A stretch of DNA of 64,000 nucleotides, from positions 1 through 64,000 of the forward strand of contig MJGA01000025.1 in NCBI GenBank assembly GCA_001910725.1, in the 5' to 3' direction. This stretch comes from Phanerodontia chrysosporium (lineage: Eukaryota > Basidiomycota > Agaricomycetes > Polyporales > Phanerochaetaceae). Both the position numbers and the translations under genes were made by a program. Positions 12,208 to 24,894 of this stretch are shown here, one piece after another (positions within the stretch are counted from its first letter, which is position 1; each line of letters starts with the position of its first letter). A model generated the notes under the pieces. The model was given only the letters and a program-made list of their open reading frames with translations. It had not been told where the DNA came from and made no database searches.

Positions 12208-15200
12208 ATGCCGTCCAAGCGACGGGCGGTCTCCGTAGAATCGGACTCAGACGCGGAAATACCCCAGAAGACAAAGCGTGTGCGCACAGCAGGAGATGAT
12301 GTTCGCGTTCCTGCCGCGACTACCTCGCGTCGCGCAGATGACGGCGCGGAAGACAATGACGAGCCCATCGTTGTCGATGAAGAGGAGGATCTCCAGGAAG
12401 ACATGCCCAACGCGGATGACGAGAAGAAGTTCGAGGAGCAACATGAGGAGATGATTCGTGCGAAGGTCATAAACCAAAACAAGCACCAGGGGGTCCGTGT
12501 ATTTTATTCCCGCCGTAGCACAGGACTGACTTTGGGCGCTGCAGAGCATTGCGGAGATGGGTATTATTGAGAAGCTTGAGCTGCATCAGTTTATGTGTCA
12601 CAAATATCTCGAGTTCACTTTCGGTCCCCAAATCAACTTCATTATCGGTCAGTACATGGAGCTAAGTGGCTTTGGCGGCATCTCACCACGTTCCTCTAGG
12701 TCACAACGGGAGTACGTACGAACAATTGGATTGGTGTTCAACATGTTCTTACGATACCGCTAGGTGGAAAGAGTGCCGTCTTGTCTGCTCTGACTGTTGC
12801 TCTGGGAGGCAAGGCTAATGTAACTGGACGAGGTTCGGGCTTGAAGTCATTCATTCGTGAGGGCCAGAGGTACGCTCGTTGACAGATTACTTCTTCTTTG
12901 ATTGCAACGTCCTTGATAGCGCTGCAGAGGTGACGGTCATACTCAAGAATCAAGGCGAAGATGCATACAAGCACGATGTCTACGGCGATAGCATCGTAAT
13001 TACTCGTCGCTTTACGAAGGAAGGCTCATCCTCGTATAAGATCAAGTCGAAAGACGGAAGAGTCGTCTCCACTAAACGGGAAGAGCTGTCCGCAATCTGT
13101 GACCATATGAATATTCAAGTCGACAATCCTATGAATATCCTCACCCAAGGTCGGTCTAAGCGTATTTCCGCCTACTGTCTCAATCATCATTTTTCTCGAT
13201 AGATTCCGCTCGGTAAGCAGGCGAGTCAAGAATGTCTGAGTACATGTCCTCACCCTCGGCTATAGCCAGTTCTTGAGCGCATCCCAGCCTGCAGACAAGT
13301 ACAAGGCAAGTCGATCTATCGTCCTCATGCATCATTAAACTGATGTGTCTTTTTAGTTCTTCCTTCGCGGCACTCAGCTTAGCCAGCTCAGCGAGGAGTA
13401 CTCAACATGTCTCGAAAACATTTCTCAAACACAGAAGGTCCTGAAGGCAAAGTCGGAGATTCTGCCTGATTTGGAGGAGCAGCTCGAGGAAGCCACAAGT
13501 CGCTTCAAGGAAGCTCAGAAGGCCCGCGACTTGAGACATAAAGCCGATGATCTCAAGAAAGAGAAGGCGTGGGCCCATGTTGCCACCAAGGAGAAGGTGC
13601 GTCACCGATGCCTTATTTGTGACCCGCCATCGACTTACCCTCGTACAGGAACTGAGCGAGAAGATTCAAGAACACGAGAAGTTGAAGTCCAGAATCCCTA
13701 AAATCGAGGAAAAGCTTCGCGATGCGGAGGTATGTTTGAATGCTCCTGTTCTCGTCCGCTATCTCGTGTCGATGCGATTCATGTCATTCCTCTAGGCGAA
13801 ACGATTGGCGGCAGAGGACCAAGTCGTGGCAGAGGAACAGCGGGACGCAAATCTTGGGAAGATTGAGGAGCTGCAGAAGCAAGAGAGAGAGGTGAAAGAT
13901 AAGATCAATGAGGCCAAGAGGCGTATAAATGAAATCAAGGCGCGTCAACTGATACTACCGCTCAACCTCGTTGCGATTGTTGACCCGCTGCTACGTACAG
14001 CATGATGAGCGTCAGATGAACACCGAGAAGATCGCCAACGACAGAAAGATCGCGGAGTACGAGCGGCAAATCAAAGAAGAGCAGCGGAAGCTAGACGAGT
14101 TCCAACATGGGAAGCGCGAGGAGACACAGCGAGAGCTTGACGAGGCCGTTGCTCAGTACGAAGCGGCCACTCAACGCCTGACAAAGCTTACTGAGGATCG
14201 CGAGCGGGCCGAGAGGGAAACCCGGGAGGCTCGTGTTGAGAACGACAAGCTTGTGGCTGACCGCAATCAGCAGAAGCGCGAGATCGAGGACTACGAGAGC
14301 CAGCTCAACATGCTCTCCCAACGCGAGCGCAACAAGCTTGCGCCCTTCGGCCAGAACATGGAGTACGTACTCGACGAGATCCGCAAGCAGCAGTGGCATG
14401 GACGTCCTCCTGTAGGCCCTCTCGGCCAATATGTCCGCGTGCGCGACCAGGCGTGGGCTCCGCTCATGCGAGTACGCATCGGCTCACTCATGTCTGCCTT
14501 CGCTATCACGGATGCTCGGGACCGCAAAACACTCGAAACCATTCTGAAACGTCATGGAAAGTGCGTATATTGTTACTTGCTTCGTACAAACAGTGGGCAT
14601 TAACGGGATTATCAGCGTTCCTCATATTATTATCTCCGAAGTCGATCTATTCGACTACAGCCAAGGCGAACCTCCGCAAGGCTTCATGACTGCTTTGCGG
14701 GCTCTCGAGGTGAGTCACTTCTGCGCAAGTATAATTATATGGCTGATGTGCTTTGCAACGCAAAGGTCTCCGACGACTGGGTTCTTCGCCTGCTGATCAA
14801 CAGCGCCAATATCGAAACTGTGCTCATCGCTCATACTCGTGCGGAGGCAGATGAGCGTCTGCGAGAGCTCGGTTCTGGCACAGCGTGGACATCGGATGCT
14901 TACACCGTGGAACGTTATCGGTACGGATATGCTTCGCTCGACTTATCCCTTCGCCTCTAAACCATGTATAGGTCGGGAGGCGGCAGCTCTAAGTTGGCGC
15001 CACAACTCAGACCGCAGGATATGAGGCACCAATTGTTCACTAGCGGCGATATTGGACAGGACAGAAAGTGAGAGGACTCACGATGCATTTCGTTCGAGGG
15101 CTGATGGCCGCTGCAGGGTTTGGGAAGACCGCCTCAAAGCCGCCGAAGCCAAATATAATGAGCTGAACGCACGTCTTGCTGAGGTCGGTCAGAAAGGCCG

Positions 15201-16796
15201 AAGTATGGAGGCCCGGGTCAACGAACTGAAGGTATGTATTGGTTTCTCTTTTCCGAATTGCTATGAATCGATGAATATCCCTAGCGTCAAGAGTCCCAAC
15301 TGCAAGCAGAGATTCGCAGAATAAAGACTAGGCGGGATAAACTGCAGGATGAAGCGAACGAAGCACTTCCCGTCGGCGTTCAGGCTCTTCAACAGGAGCT
15401 CGACGCGGCTAAGGAGGCACAAGCATACCTTCTAACGCAGTTCAGAGACGTCGCGGAGCGAATGGAGACCGAAAATCTCGCGATGCAGCCCCTTATCGAA
15501 GAGTACAACAGGATCAGGGCTCTAATCAGAGATTACAACGAGCGCAAAGCGGAGGTGACGGTGAGTCCTGGTGCATGATGTGTGGCTTGCAGCCCGATTA
15601 AAGCACGACCTAGGCTGCGATGCAGGCCGCTGTCGAGCAGCGGCTGATCGCTCAGAACGAGAAGAGCCATTACTCCAAGAAGCTTGAAGAGGAGCATGTG
15701 AAGGTCGCCGCAGCAGCTGAGGTTGTCGCGCAGGTGCAGGTAGAATTCGAGGTGTGTGACCCCTACTCTTCCCCGCGACGATCGCTGAGAGAGGCGCGTT
15801 CAGGAATGGACCCAGAGTGCTTTGCGATACTGCGAACGCATCGAGAGCCCTCGGCCGATAGCCGAGATCGAACGTTTGCTCGAGTCGGTGCAGCGAGCTC
15901 TCAAGGAGCGCGAGAAAGCGTAAGTTTCAATCTCACTTGTGATAATGTATGTACTGAGTGACATGCTATAGCCAGGGTGCTTCAGTCGAAGAGATGGCTA
16001 TCGAAGTCAACAAGAAGAAGGCTGCTCTCGACAACGCAAAGCGCGAACTGCGGACGATGCTCCAACTGAACAAGGTATTGTTGTTGCTTGTAGCTGTAGT
16101 GGGTGACGTTCTAACCTAGGATTAGTCATTACGCAAGTCAATCCGCATCCGTCTCGCGAGGTGGCACGAATTCCGTCGACACATCGCGCTCCGTTGCAAG
16201 ATCTACTTCTCTTACCACCTCTCGAACCGCGGATACTTTGGCAAGGTCCTGTTCGACCATGTCGCGGGTACGCTGCAGCTGAAGGTATTTCACATAGTGT
16301 GTTCACGCGAATCTTGCATACTAACTTCCAGTTCAGGTGCAAACCGATGATCAAGCTGGTACGCAAGGCGGAAACCGCGAGAAGGATCCGCGCTCGCTCA
16401 GCGGAGGCGAAAAGTCGTTCTCGACGATCTGTCTGCTGCTCTCGCTCTGGGAGTCAATTGGGTGCCCGATCCGCTGCCTGGGTAAGCGCGCTATACAGAA
16501 CTTGCCGTGCATCTTAGCTAACTTTTCTTCTCAGACGAATTCGACGTGTTCATGGACGCAGTGAACAGGCGTATCAGTATGCGTATGATGGTGAGCCCGA
16601 CCTTGCATTTCCACTGTCCGCTCTTGCTCATCGGCTTGCCCCATAGATCGACACTGCGAACGCTTCCGACCGCAAGCAGTACATCCTCATCACACCGCAG
16701 GACATGACCAACATCCAGATTGGCAAGACCGTCCGCGTGCATCGCATGTCCGATCCCGAGCGTGGACAAGGCCTGTTGTCGTTCCGCGGGCAGTAG
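12208..16796 (+). CDS. SMC6: SMC6, subunit of the SMC5/6 DNA repair complex
   Basis: A chromosomal ATPase that pairs with SMC5 and the NSE subunits (including the SUMO ligase NSE2) in recombination repair and replication-fork stability. An acidic N-terminus with nuclear-signal-like basics ([27 protein letters not shown]) precedes [19 protein letters not shown], the SMC6 start of the ATPase head. The Walker [15 protein letters not shown] is split over three exons, the middle one only 12 nt (12700-12711). SMC6-type text continues with [14 protein letters not shown] and [13 protein letters not shown]. Two long coiled-coil arms flank the hinge (14400-14960, with [14 protein letters not shown] and GQYVRVRD). 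The C-terminal head shows the ABC signature [17 protein letters not shown] (about 16390), the Walker [14 protein letters not shown] around 16540-16570, and ends [20 protein letters not shown] then LLSFRGQ. Around ten or more short introns. The ATG at 12208 is chosen because upstream residues do not resemble the family. Confidence 0.93.
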
Positions 16797-18013
16797 AGCA
16801 TCTTACATCAGACCGCTTTTTTAATTCTTGGTGTGCTCCAGTGTATTCTTCTACGTGTACCATCATTACTATACTTTCTCTCTAGTTGCTTTCTATGCAG
16901 GGTATTCGATGCAAAGTTTGTGCCGAAAAGTCGCTGCGTCTCGCTGTGGCAATGTCTGTCGGCAGGCGTGACTTATGTGGCTCCCCAAGTCATGATGTGA
17001 AAGTCGCCCGCAGGTGTGCGCTATTGACTTCGGTGAAGACAGACGAACCGGTTGCTCGCGGCGTCAGCAAGATGGTACCAAGGCGACCCACTCTCGACAG
17101 CGTCCAGAACGAGCGGGATGTCCTACAGGCGTATCAGCGAGATGCGCGTTGATGGCCCACCTGCAAGAATAGCCCGCTCGCTAATTCTGTCTTTTGGTAA
17201 CGAGGGAAGGCGATGCAAATCCTAGAATCGTTTACCGACGTGAAATGCGGCTCCAGCACCTGTATATGTACGTCAGGGGCTCGCTACGCTCATCGTCTTA
17301 TGCCTCACGTCTTGACTGCAGGTCGGCTCACATTCTCTGTGGCACCGAAATCAGAAACCCTGAAGAACATCCGCCTTGATCTGTGTATGAGCAAGACAGA
17401 CTGGCGACAGGCTCTGCGTGCAAGCAGAGAGCGCGGTCGCCTCGTGGACGTCCCCAGGGATGCTGTCATCTTTAGCGTGCATTTCCTGGAACAAGGTCCA
17501 GGGACGCGAGACAAGGGTCAGATGTAATTACGTCTTGGCCCTCGTTGGCATTCTTTGACAATGTACCTTTCAAGCCTTTTGGTGAGCCTTTTTCGCCTGC
17601 TGCACATCCGCTCATTGCTCACCTGCTACAAGTAGCCAGTGTCGAAATAAAACATGTATGGTCCTGCTCGTCGGTGTCGTTCGGCCAGAGCCCGATGTAT
17701 TCTAGGTTACGGTGCCCTCGTTGTCAACGACAGAGTAGAATTAGAGCCACTTGGATCAGGAAGAGAAGTTGCAAAACGGTCTGGCGAGATAGACGGTTGC
17801 GTTGCCGGCGGTCGCCTCTGATCTTGGGCGCATTGCAGCCCTAGACGCCCGTTGTTGTCTTCCGCCCTCGTCCTCCGCCCTCGTCGTCCCCTTCTCCCTC
17901 AAAGCCCGCCTTCGTTTTTCGAGGCATCCGTTCCCTACTTCTGTCGCTCCTTCCTTCATTCACTCTCTTTTTCTCTCTGGAATAGACGTATTTATTGTCT
18001 TCCTTCTCGGCTG
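16797..18013. other. Intergenic region, no supported gene
   Basis: About 1.2 kb between SMC6 and the membrane protein gene. Short open frames at 17213-17527 show no recognisable family and no splice-supported extension. From 17860 to 18000 the + strand is C/T-rich, as expected of a fungal promoter and 5' leader for the gene at 18014. Confidence 0.4.
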
Positions 18014-19147
18014 ATGTCCAACGGTCTGTACTCGACCCCGCCGATAGGCAGCAGGCCGCCTTTCGCTACCGACGACGACCACCTCTACGACGAAGCTGGG
18101 GAGCCCACTCGTCGTCTTAAGCAGCCTGCTCCTGCGGATCCCAACGCGAGGAGTTCCGCATACAATATGTACGTCGCGTCGCGAAACGCGGCGGCGCTAG
18201 GCTGACTGCCCACTTCGATAGGTACGACTCTTACTTGGACGAGCACAAGCGCGACTCTGGTGCGGGTGCTCTTGGAATGGGCATGATGAACGACATGGAC
18301 GACGACGACGACGATCCTTTCGACGACCGTCATCGCTCGATGCAGCCCCCGCCCTCGCCCCGGCAGCAGCAGAAACCGATACCCCTCGCCGCGCCCAAAC
18401 CTGGCTACGCGGCTCCCGTCTCTGCTCTGAGTATCAACCCGCCGAGCCCTGCAGCGTCGCCTGTAGGGCGTGCGGCATCACCCCAGATTCGCCCACTGAT
18501 GCTTGTCAACAACATGAACAACCCCCAGTCCCCACGGATGCCTTCGCCGTAGGCATGGTCCCGCGACTCCACACCCGCTTCCTCCTACCATCACGCCCAT
18601 TCAGCCTGTCTTTGCTCGTCCATCCAAGTCCTCAGATGAACGCGACGTCAAGTTCGCTACCCAGCCTATCCTGCGTGGTGAGAAGGAAGAGACCTTACTT
18701 CCAAAGCGCGGTGAAAAGGGCGACGACTTCTGGAGGCGTTTCAGCATGGTTGTCAAAGCCGAAAGCACTTTGCCAGCCGCGCAGAAGGAGAGGTGCGTGT
18801 GCTCCCCATCAATATTCCACGGGCGTCGCTGATTTGCCAAAAGCCCTTGGTTGCGGAAGACGCAGGATGGTACAACACGTCTCACGCGGTGGGTCTGGGT
18901 CATCGGTATCTTGCTCCTTGGCGTAAGTCATAATGCATCCACCTAAAATACGATCTAACAATGGTCGTAGTGTATTGCAGGCGGCATAGGTATTGGCATG
19001 TACATCAACAGCCAGAACACCGCCCACAACGCGCCGAAGGCCATTGGAGGCAGCGCCAACGAAAAGTTGCAATCGGATACCACGTCTGCAGCCCCGGTCG
19101 CTGGAGAGGCTACTCCGCTCACCATGTCTCGCCCACGCGCACAGTAG
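18014..19147 (+). CDS. Single-pass membrane protein, basidiomycete-type, function unknown
   Basis: The first exon encodes MSNGLYSTPPIGSRPPFATD and ends before NMYDSYLDEHKRDSGAGALG of exon 2 (18222 on). A short DDDDDD acidic run and a long Pro/Ser-rich cytosolic-looking region follow. Near the C-terminus FWRRFSMVVKAES leads to RWVWVIGILLLGCIAGGIGIGMYI, broken here as one membrane helix of about 22 residues, followed by a polar Asn/Ala/Thr tail ending MSRPRAQ. No signal peptide, so a type I-less, C-terminally anchored or single-spanning topology is likely. The frame is interrupted at 18550 (stop TAG after MPSP) and resumes in another frame by about 18580 (TITPIQPVFARPSKSSDE), which would need two added bases; I treat this as sequence error. 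I do not recognise a named family. Confidence 0.6.
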
Positions 19148-20014
19148 CACGCCGTGACGACACGCCACTACCGACGGACGTGCCGCTCTCGTTCATTCAC
19201 ATACCAGACAAGCCGTCGAGCTTCTCGGACAGCCACCTGGTGCGTGCGGTACCGCCGTCGCGGCATCGGCGCACGCACAGGAACCGCACGAATCTCGACT
19301 GAACAGCGCTAGCCTCGTCTCTTGTGCCGATCAACTAACCTACCCCACCCCTCGTGCGCGAGTTTAATGACACACTGACGTGGACGCCTCATCTACACTC
19401 CACCTCGTTCGCACCTATCCTCGTCACATACCCGACCTCCTGCCTGTGCTTCATCATAGTGGGATACTTTTTGCTTATTGCACATTCTGACCACTGTATA
19501 CCATCTTACATTCAACGCCATGTGCATGGATACTCACATATCTTCGGACCCCCTCATTTGACGCTGTGTATACATACCTACACGCGCATTTCAGGATCGT
19601 ATTTACTTGCGCCTGGATGCCATTTGCTGCGGCATTCTATACATACAACTTAGAGGAATCGGCGAGGGTCGTGGCAAATGAGCCAACCGTATGTGCCAAG
19701 TCCGCGCAGAGTGTCGCGATACTGAGCATTGAATATCGATAATCCATCATCGACCTACGACACGGCGAGCTCCACTGGTCCCAAGAAATAATTATGATGC
19801 GTGGACTGCAACAGAAGTGGGTGGGAATGCATGAGTCGTATTGCTACAGGACAACAAAGCATACATGCGAGAAATGATGCGATAGCAAGTGGTCATGAAT
19901 GGGCAGAGTCAAAAGGAAATAGCGGTATAATAAGAGCTCTCCAGAGCTAATAGGATATGAAGCAAATGGGTGTAGGGTAGTGTCAAGAAATGGCGGGGGA
20001 ACGACACTGAAAAT
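19148..20014. other. Convergent 3' intergenic region
   Basis: Lies between the ends of the membrane protein gene (+) and the ULP2-type gene (-). It is AT-richer than its surroundings and shows only short frames of no known family. Both transcripts probably terminate here. Confidence 0.4.
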
Positions 20015-23000
20015 TCATCGTAGGCGATCTGCCTTGGTTTCTACTGCAGGCGCCGCCGTAGCGGCCTTACCCTTGACCTTCCTCGCGTTCGCTGGCTTGG
20101 GCTTGGTGATGATCTCTCCGACGATAATCTCGTCATCCGAGTCTTCGGCCGCAGCTTCAGACGTCGCACCGGACTGGCGGCCTCGGCCTCCTTCCGCTTC
20201 TGCTCCTCACGCGCGGCGCGCTCCTTCTTCCAGATGTCGGACAGGCTCTCTGCGGTCGCCATGAGTTCGTTGCGGTAGTTGATTACGGCCTCGGCGTCCC
20301 AGTCCTGCTCGCGCTCCTTCGAAGAATAGTCTTTCGATTTCTTGTTCTGTGAGGATTCTGTCAGAACCTGACATGAAGTAGGTCGAACGCCTCAGACTTA
20401 CGAGGATGATCTCCGTAGCGCGCTTTGGGTCCTTCATGAACGCTCGCACGAAGTGTATGAGGTAAACACCACAGTCGCAGAAGTTAGGTTGCGCGGGAAC
20501 CTGATAGCTATGAGTAACCGATGACATGCGGGGAGAGACATACTTACCAGTGCGTGCTTCTTGCCAGGAGGTGTGGTGTTAGCAGCGTCGATGCCTTTCT
20601 TGTCCTTCGCCTCCAACTGAAGATACAGAGCCAAGTTATTGACTGCCGCTGGGTGCTTCGAGCCCAAGGAGTCGAAGGTGAATATCCACGTTCTGTATTT
20701 CATAAGCGATGCGCATTGAGGAGCGATGGGCGACTTACTTGTTAGGATTGGTATCAGGCGACTCCGGCTCTGCGACATCGTCCTTTTCGGCCTCGACGTC
20801 AACTTCGGCTTCTTGGCTCTCGAGCTCTGAAGGATGGGGAACCGCGGGTGACAATGCTCGTTCCTTCCCTTTCTTCGAAACGGTAGAGTAGAACCGTGTG
20901 ACAGGAACAGCAGTGGAGGCGGAAGACGTGGCAGGTGGCTTGTCGACTTCCATGGGAGTATCGTCGATCTCAACAATATCAGGCTCGGAGCCATCAGACC
21001 TTGCGACTGTGACCGGTGGATCACCGTTCAACGATGGTTCCTGGAGTGTTGAAGCCTTTGTCGCCGCTGCAGAGTCAATCTCTACGACCTCCTGAGTCGA
21101 CTCCCCGTCCAACTCCATAGGCGCGTCAGGATCAGACGGCGGGTACATCAACACTCCGAGGTCGTCTGCTGGTGCACTGGGCTCCGCTGCCGGCGAAATT
21201 GCGCAGTCGCCCAGCAGGACTTCGACACTGTTCTCGTCGGTCTCGTCTCCGGTGCGAGATCGTGCTGGAGTTGGGTCTCGTGTGCCGGTGGGTGCCTCGT
21301 CGGTGCCGGGCAGCACTACAGCCTCAGCGTCCTCTTCGCGCTTGCGCTTGCGTGTTAACACTGCAGGTCCGCCTTTAGGCGGCGTTGGAGGAGGCTGCTG
21401 CAGCACATATTCTGGATTACAGATTATCGCAAGGTACCAATGTAAACTATCCCTGGTTCAATATCGCAAGTAAATGTGAAGATTAACGACGAGCTTACTG
21501 TTCATTGATGGGCACGATGATGTACTTTTTCTGGAACAAGTCGAACTTCGAGGTCCATTTCCGTACACTCTGGTAACCTGCTTGTTTGCTGAGGGGATCG
21601 GTATCAGGCGACTCAGAGCTGCCCACGGAAGCTGCTTACTCTTTAACATTCAACTTCTTGTAGAAAAAGGAGTTGAACACATGCACTTGGTCCGCTAATT
21701 CGGGGTTTCCTCACGATAATCATTAAGCCATAACCTCATCATCCGGTCAGTCGTGTGTGGAGAACATGAAGTTTCGGAACTCACTTGAGCCCAAATTCTA
21801 TGAGCGTATCATTAAGATATTGTCCTGGTTCTAGTCGCTTTAAATCGCCCCGCGTTATGTTGATCGCGCCAGCGCCGGTGGGAGGGTATACGAGCACTCT
21901 GCGAGTGACATTAGAGACGGTCATCGCCATAGACGTCAGGAAGGCGCTCACAGTTCGTCAGGGTCCAGTGCTGGAGAGTCACGCGAGCTCTCTCCCACTT
22001 CCCGTCGAGCATTGCTACGTAACGTCCGTGCGGGGACATCCTTGCCTCTGGAAGAAGGTCAGGTACCGTACAACATCCACATGCAGAGCACGTACCCCTG
22101 GGAACGATTGCCCACGTACTTCGCAAGTCGTAACTGGTCGTCATCCTTGTCTTCAGCCCTGGACGGCGGTCTCGATCGTGACGGCCCTGCACCATCATCA
22201 TTCTCGGTCGCGGAGTCCTGCCCTTGACGTTGAAATCGTCATCCGAGCCGTAATCGCGAGGGTCCTCGAAGCACGAATTCTCCCAGGCTCCTAGTCCACT
22301 GTGAAAGGGCTCATATCAAGCGCGAAGGCAACAGCGGTCTAGTGCTACTCACGCGATGACTCGAGCCTTCATTTGTGAGACTAACCGGTCGTAGGGCTCT
22401 CCGTTCTGCCAGTTCGCGTGGTTCATCTTGAACCTGAAGCTTAGCGTCCCTCTCCGACCATGGGCACCTGATGATCTTGAACTCAGCTGAATACATCACA
22501 GTAGGTAGAGCCTCATACCATGCGTGAAAGGCTCCGATCTCAGCGACCTGTCCTTCCGGCTGGCCCCAGCTGTCTTGATGCTCATGACCACCGGTTTGTC
22601 AGGCCGCGGGTCTTTCGTACACTTGACCACTAGTCAGTATAGTATTCACATCGCAGAAACCGACCACAATGACCCATACCTCCACGGAGCCAGCTCCATC
22701 GCTGACGTTTATCGAGAACAAGGTATCTTGCTGACAGCGGTGGGCTTCACTTCAATCTTTTCGCCATCAAAGCTAAACCAGTATTCGCTATCGCCTTCCT
22801 CGTTCTTCTGAGTACCCCGCATCCAAGCCTCAAGGGGTAACACAATCGGCGGAGAGGACGAAGAAGCTTTTGCCGGCTGTCTGGGCTTGGCAGGAGCCTT
22901 GCCTTTACCTGGGCTAGTATTGGCCGCAGAAAACAGACCAGAAGACTGCGACAGCTTGTCTGCCTGAATATCGTCCCCGACGAACAAACGCACAACGTGA

Positions 23001-24132
23001 GCAGGGAGAAAGCAAGAGCTAGTCATATGCGCACCTGTGAAACACCTCCCTTTGATTTCATCCTGTTCTTTATCCCTGGTGGAGGGAGATTCGCCTGCGT
23101 TAGGAGGTCGATCATTGGGGGAGGCTTGGCCAAGTTGGGTACGGCAACACCAGAAGCCCTGCGTTCTTTTCCAACCTGTTGTATAACCTGCTTCGGATCG
23201 TTCTCTTGAGCGCTGTCGATGCGTTGAACTGCCTGTGCAACGATGCCCTTTCCATTCTGTTGCTGCAGCCTCGCCAGCTGCGTCTCTGAGGACGGCCTCG
23301 CTGTCTGAGTAAAGTAATGGCTTACTATAGGGCTCGTCTGCCGCGGCCGGGCAGGTGGTGTGCTTGGCCGCGGCGGAGGTGGGCTGCTCACTGCGCGCTC
23401 ACTGGGGACTTTGGAGGGACCAGGCTCCGTCGGAGCATTGCTGACCTCCACAGGCTCGTCGTCATCAAGCTCGATAATCTCGGGTGAAGCTGCCCTTGGT
23501 AACCCATTCGCTTGCGCCCGCTGCTGCAGACGTCGTGTTGCATCTCCGTCCTGAGGCAATGAGCGCCTTGGTGGCTGCGGGAGATGCACGAAGGTAAGGG
23601 GATTCCGGACAGATGAGGACGATGTCGCCGAGCTTTGTCGTGAACGCGGTGGCTCCTCCGCAAACGAGTCGATAGGATCTGGGCTCGTTGTACGTGCTTT
23701 CCGTGCCACCGGTTCGCCCATGTCTTCTTCGTCGATGTCTATCACCGGCTGTTTCTGGAAAGCGTCCTTATTCTCTTAAACAGACGTGATTAGAAGTCGC
23801 CGGCGCATTCAAGACCTAGACTTCGTAACAAGTCCAGCAAGACTTACTTGGGGTGTAAGCAGAGGGGCCCGGAGCTGGAATCCGCCTTGTACCGCGCGTA
23901 GTCCCGAATCCCTGTTGGCCGAAGATGGTCTTCGAGGCGGTGACATTTCCGCTGGTGTGCTTTTTGCTGAGTGTATCTCCCATGCGGCCACCAGCAAACG
24001 GGTTCTGGCCCCGTGCAACCGGTTTCTGCTCGTCCATACAGACAACACCTGAATATCCAGAATGAGACGCGGACCGCCGACGTACGTACGTTGCTCGGTA
24101 TACTGATAGGATTTGGCGTGTCGCTCTTCCAT
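20015..24132 (-). CDS. ULP2: Ulp2/SENP6-7-type SUMO-specific cysteine protease (C48)
   Basis: Removes SUMO, preferentially trimming chains, in the nucleus. The start MEERHAKSYQYTEQ splices to VVCMDEQKPVARGQ and a long disordered region with acidic hydrophobic motifs. The C48 domain begins around 21660 with VFNSFFYKKLNVK, KFDLFQKKYIIVPIN and the catalytic His in HWYLAIICNPEYV (about 21440). A ~220-residue insert (21406-20740) then separates it from the catalytic Asp in WIFTFDSLGSKH (about 20680) and the Cys in QPNFCDCGVYLIHFV (about 20480). Such an insert between His and Asp is typical of the Ulp2/SENP6-7 branch rather than Ulp1. After NKKSKDYSSKEREQDWDAE the tail carries DSDDEIIVGEIITKPKP and ends at 20015; reaching it requires one added base near 20177. 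The middle region has several SUMO-interaction-like motifs (see findings). Confidence 0.88.
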
Positions 24133-24894
24133 GGCCTGTGTATCAGAAGTCAACGGCGCAATTACCACACGGAATACTCTTGACGCACCGCTGCCCTGAC
24201 TCCGACCCAGATGCTCGCGAGACCGACGCGTCTCTTCGGTTAAGAGGCATTGCTGACATTCCGTACGCCTGTTCGTGCAGTTGGCTCACAGCGATGTCTC
24301 GATGCATGAGACAAGACAGATAAACATGTGGCGGTATATATCGAGGCGAAGTGGTCTGGCCTGCGCTGAAGACGACGGCGGCAGGCGGGGAGACGGCGGG
24401 ACGGCGGAGACGTCGCTCTCAAGCCAGGGACCTGCAATTACACGCGAAAGGCCGAGGCCCCGTGACCACTTGCCATTTCCGGCCGTGGCCCAGCCAGAGA
24501 CGTGCTCAAGCACACCCACAGACCACCCACAGACCGAGCATCAGTGTCTAATTAGCAGGTTGACGCTACATAGTAGTACAGTGGCTACGAGAACGCCAAA
24601 TCGACAGGTATCAGGTCCGTGGTACTAGAAAAGACTCAAGACTAAAAGACGAGAGAGCAACCAAAGCGTACTAGACACAGGGAGAATATCGCGAAAGATA
24701 AATGCAAGAGGATGCTACATTACATGTTGTTGCGTTCCTAGAAAGAGATCGCACATGGTCGTAACGTCGTGGACGTGATGGTCGTGTAGGTGATGCGAGA
24801 GACGTGAGTGGATATACGATGTATGCAGTAAACGCAAACGAGCGATGCGGAGGAGTTACGAGGCATGCGAGTGGGCGTCGGGGCATGAGGAGCA
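24133..24894. other. Intergenic region between ULP2 and KRE6/SKN1 genes
   Basis: Holds the upstream region of the ULP2-type gene and the 3' end of the glucan synthesis gene, both transcribed to the left. Short frames of both strands show no family. No repeats or RNA genes are recognised. Confidence 0.4.

Noticed and set aside
17213..17527. 104-codon + frame between SMC6 and the membrane protein
   Set aside because: No family, no splice support and no conserved pattern; length is expected by chance.
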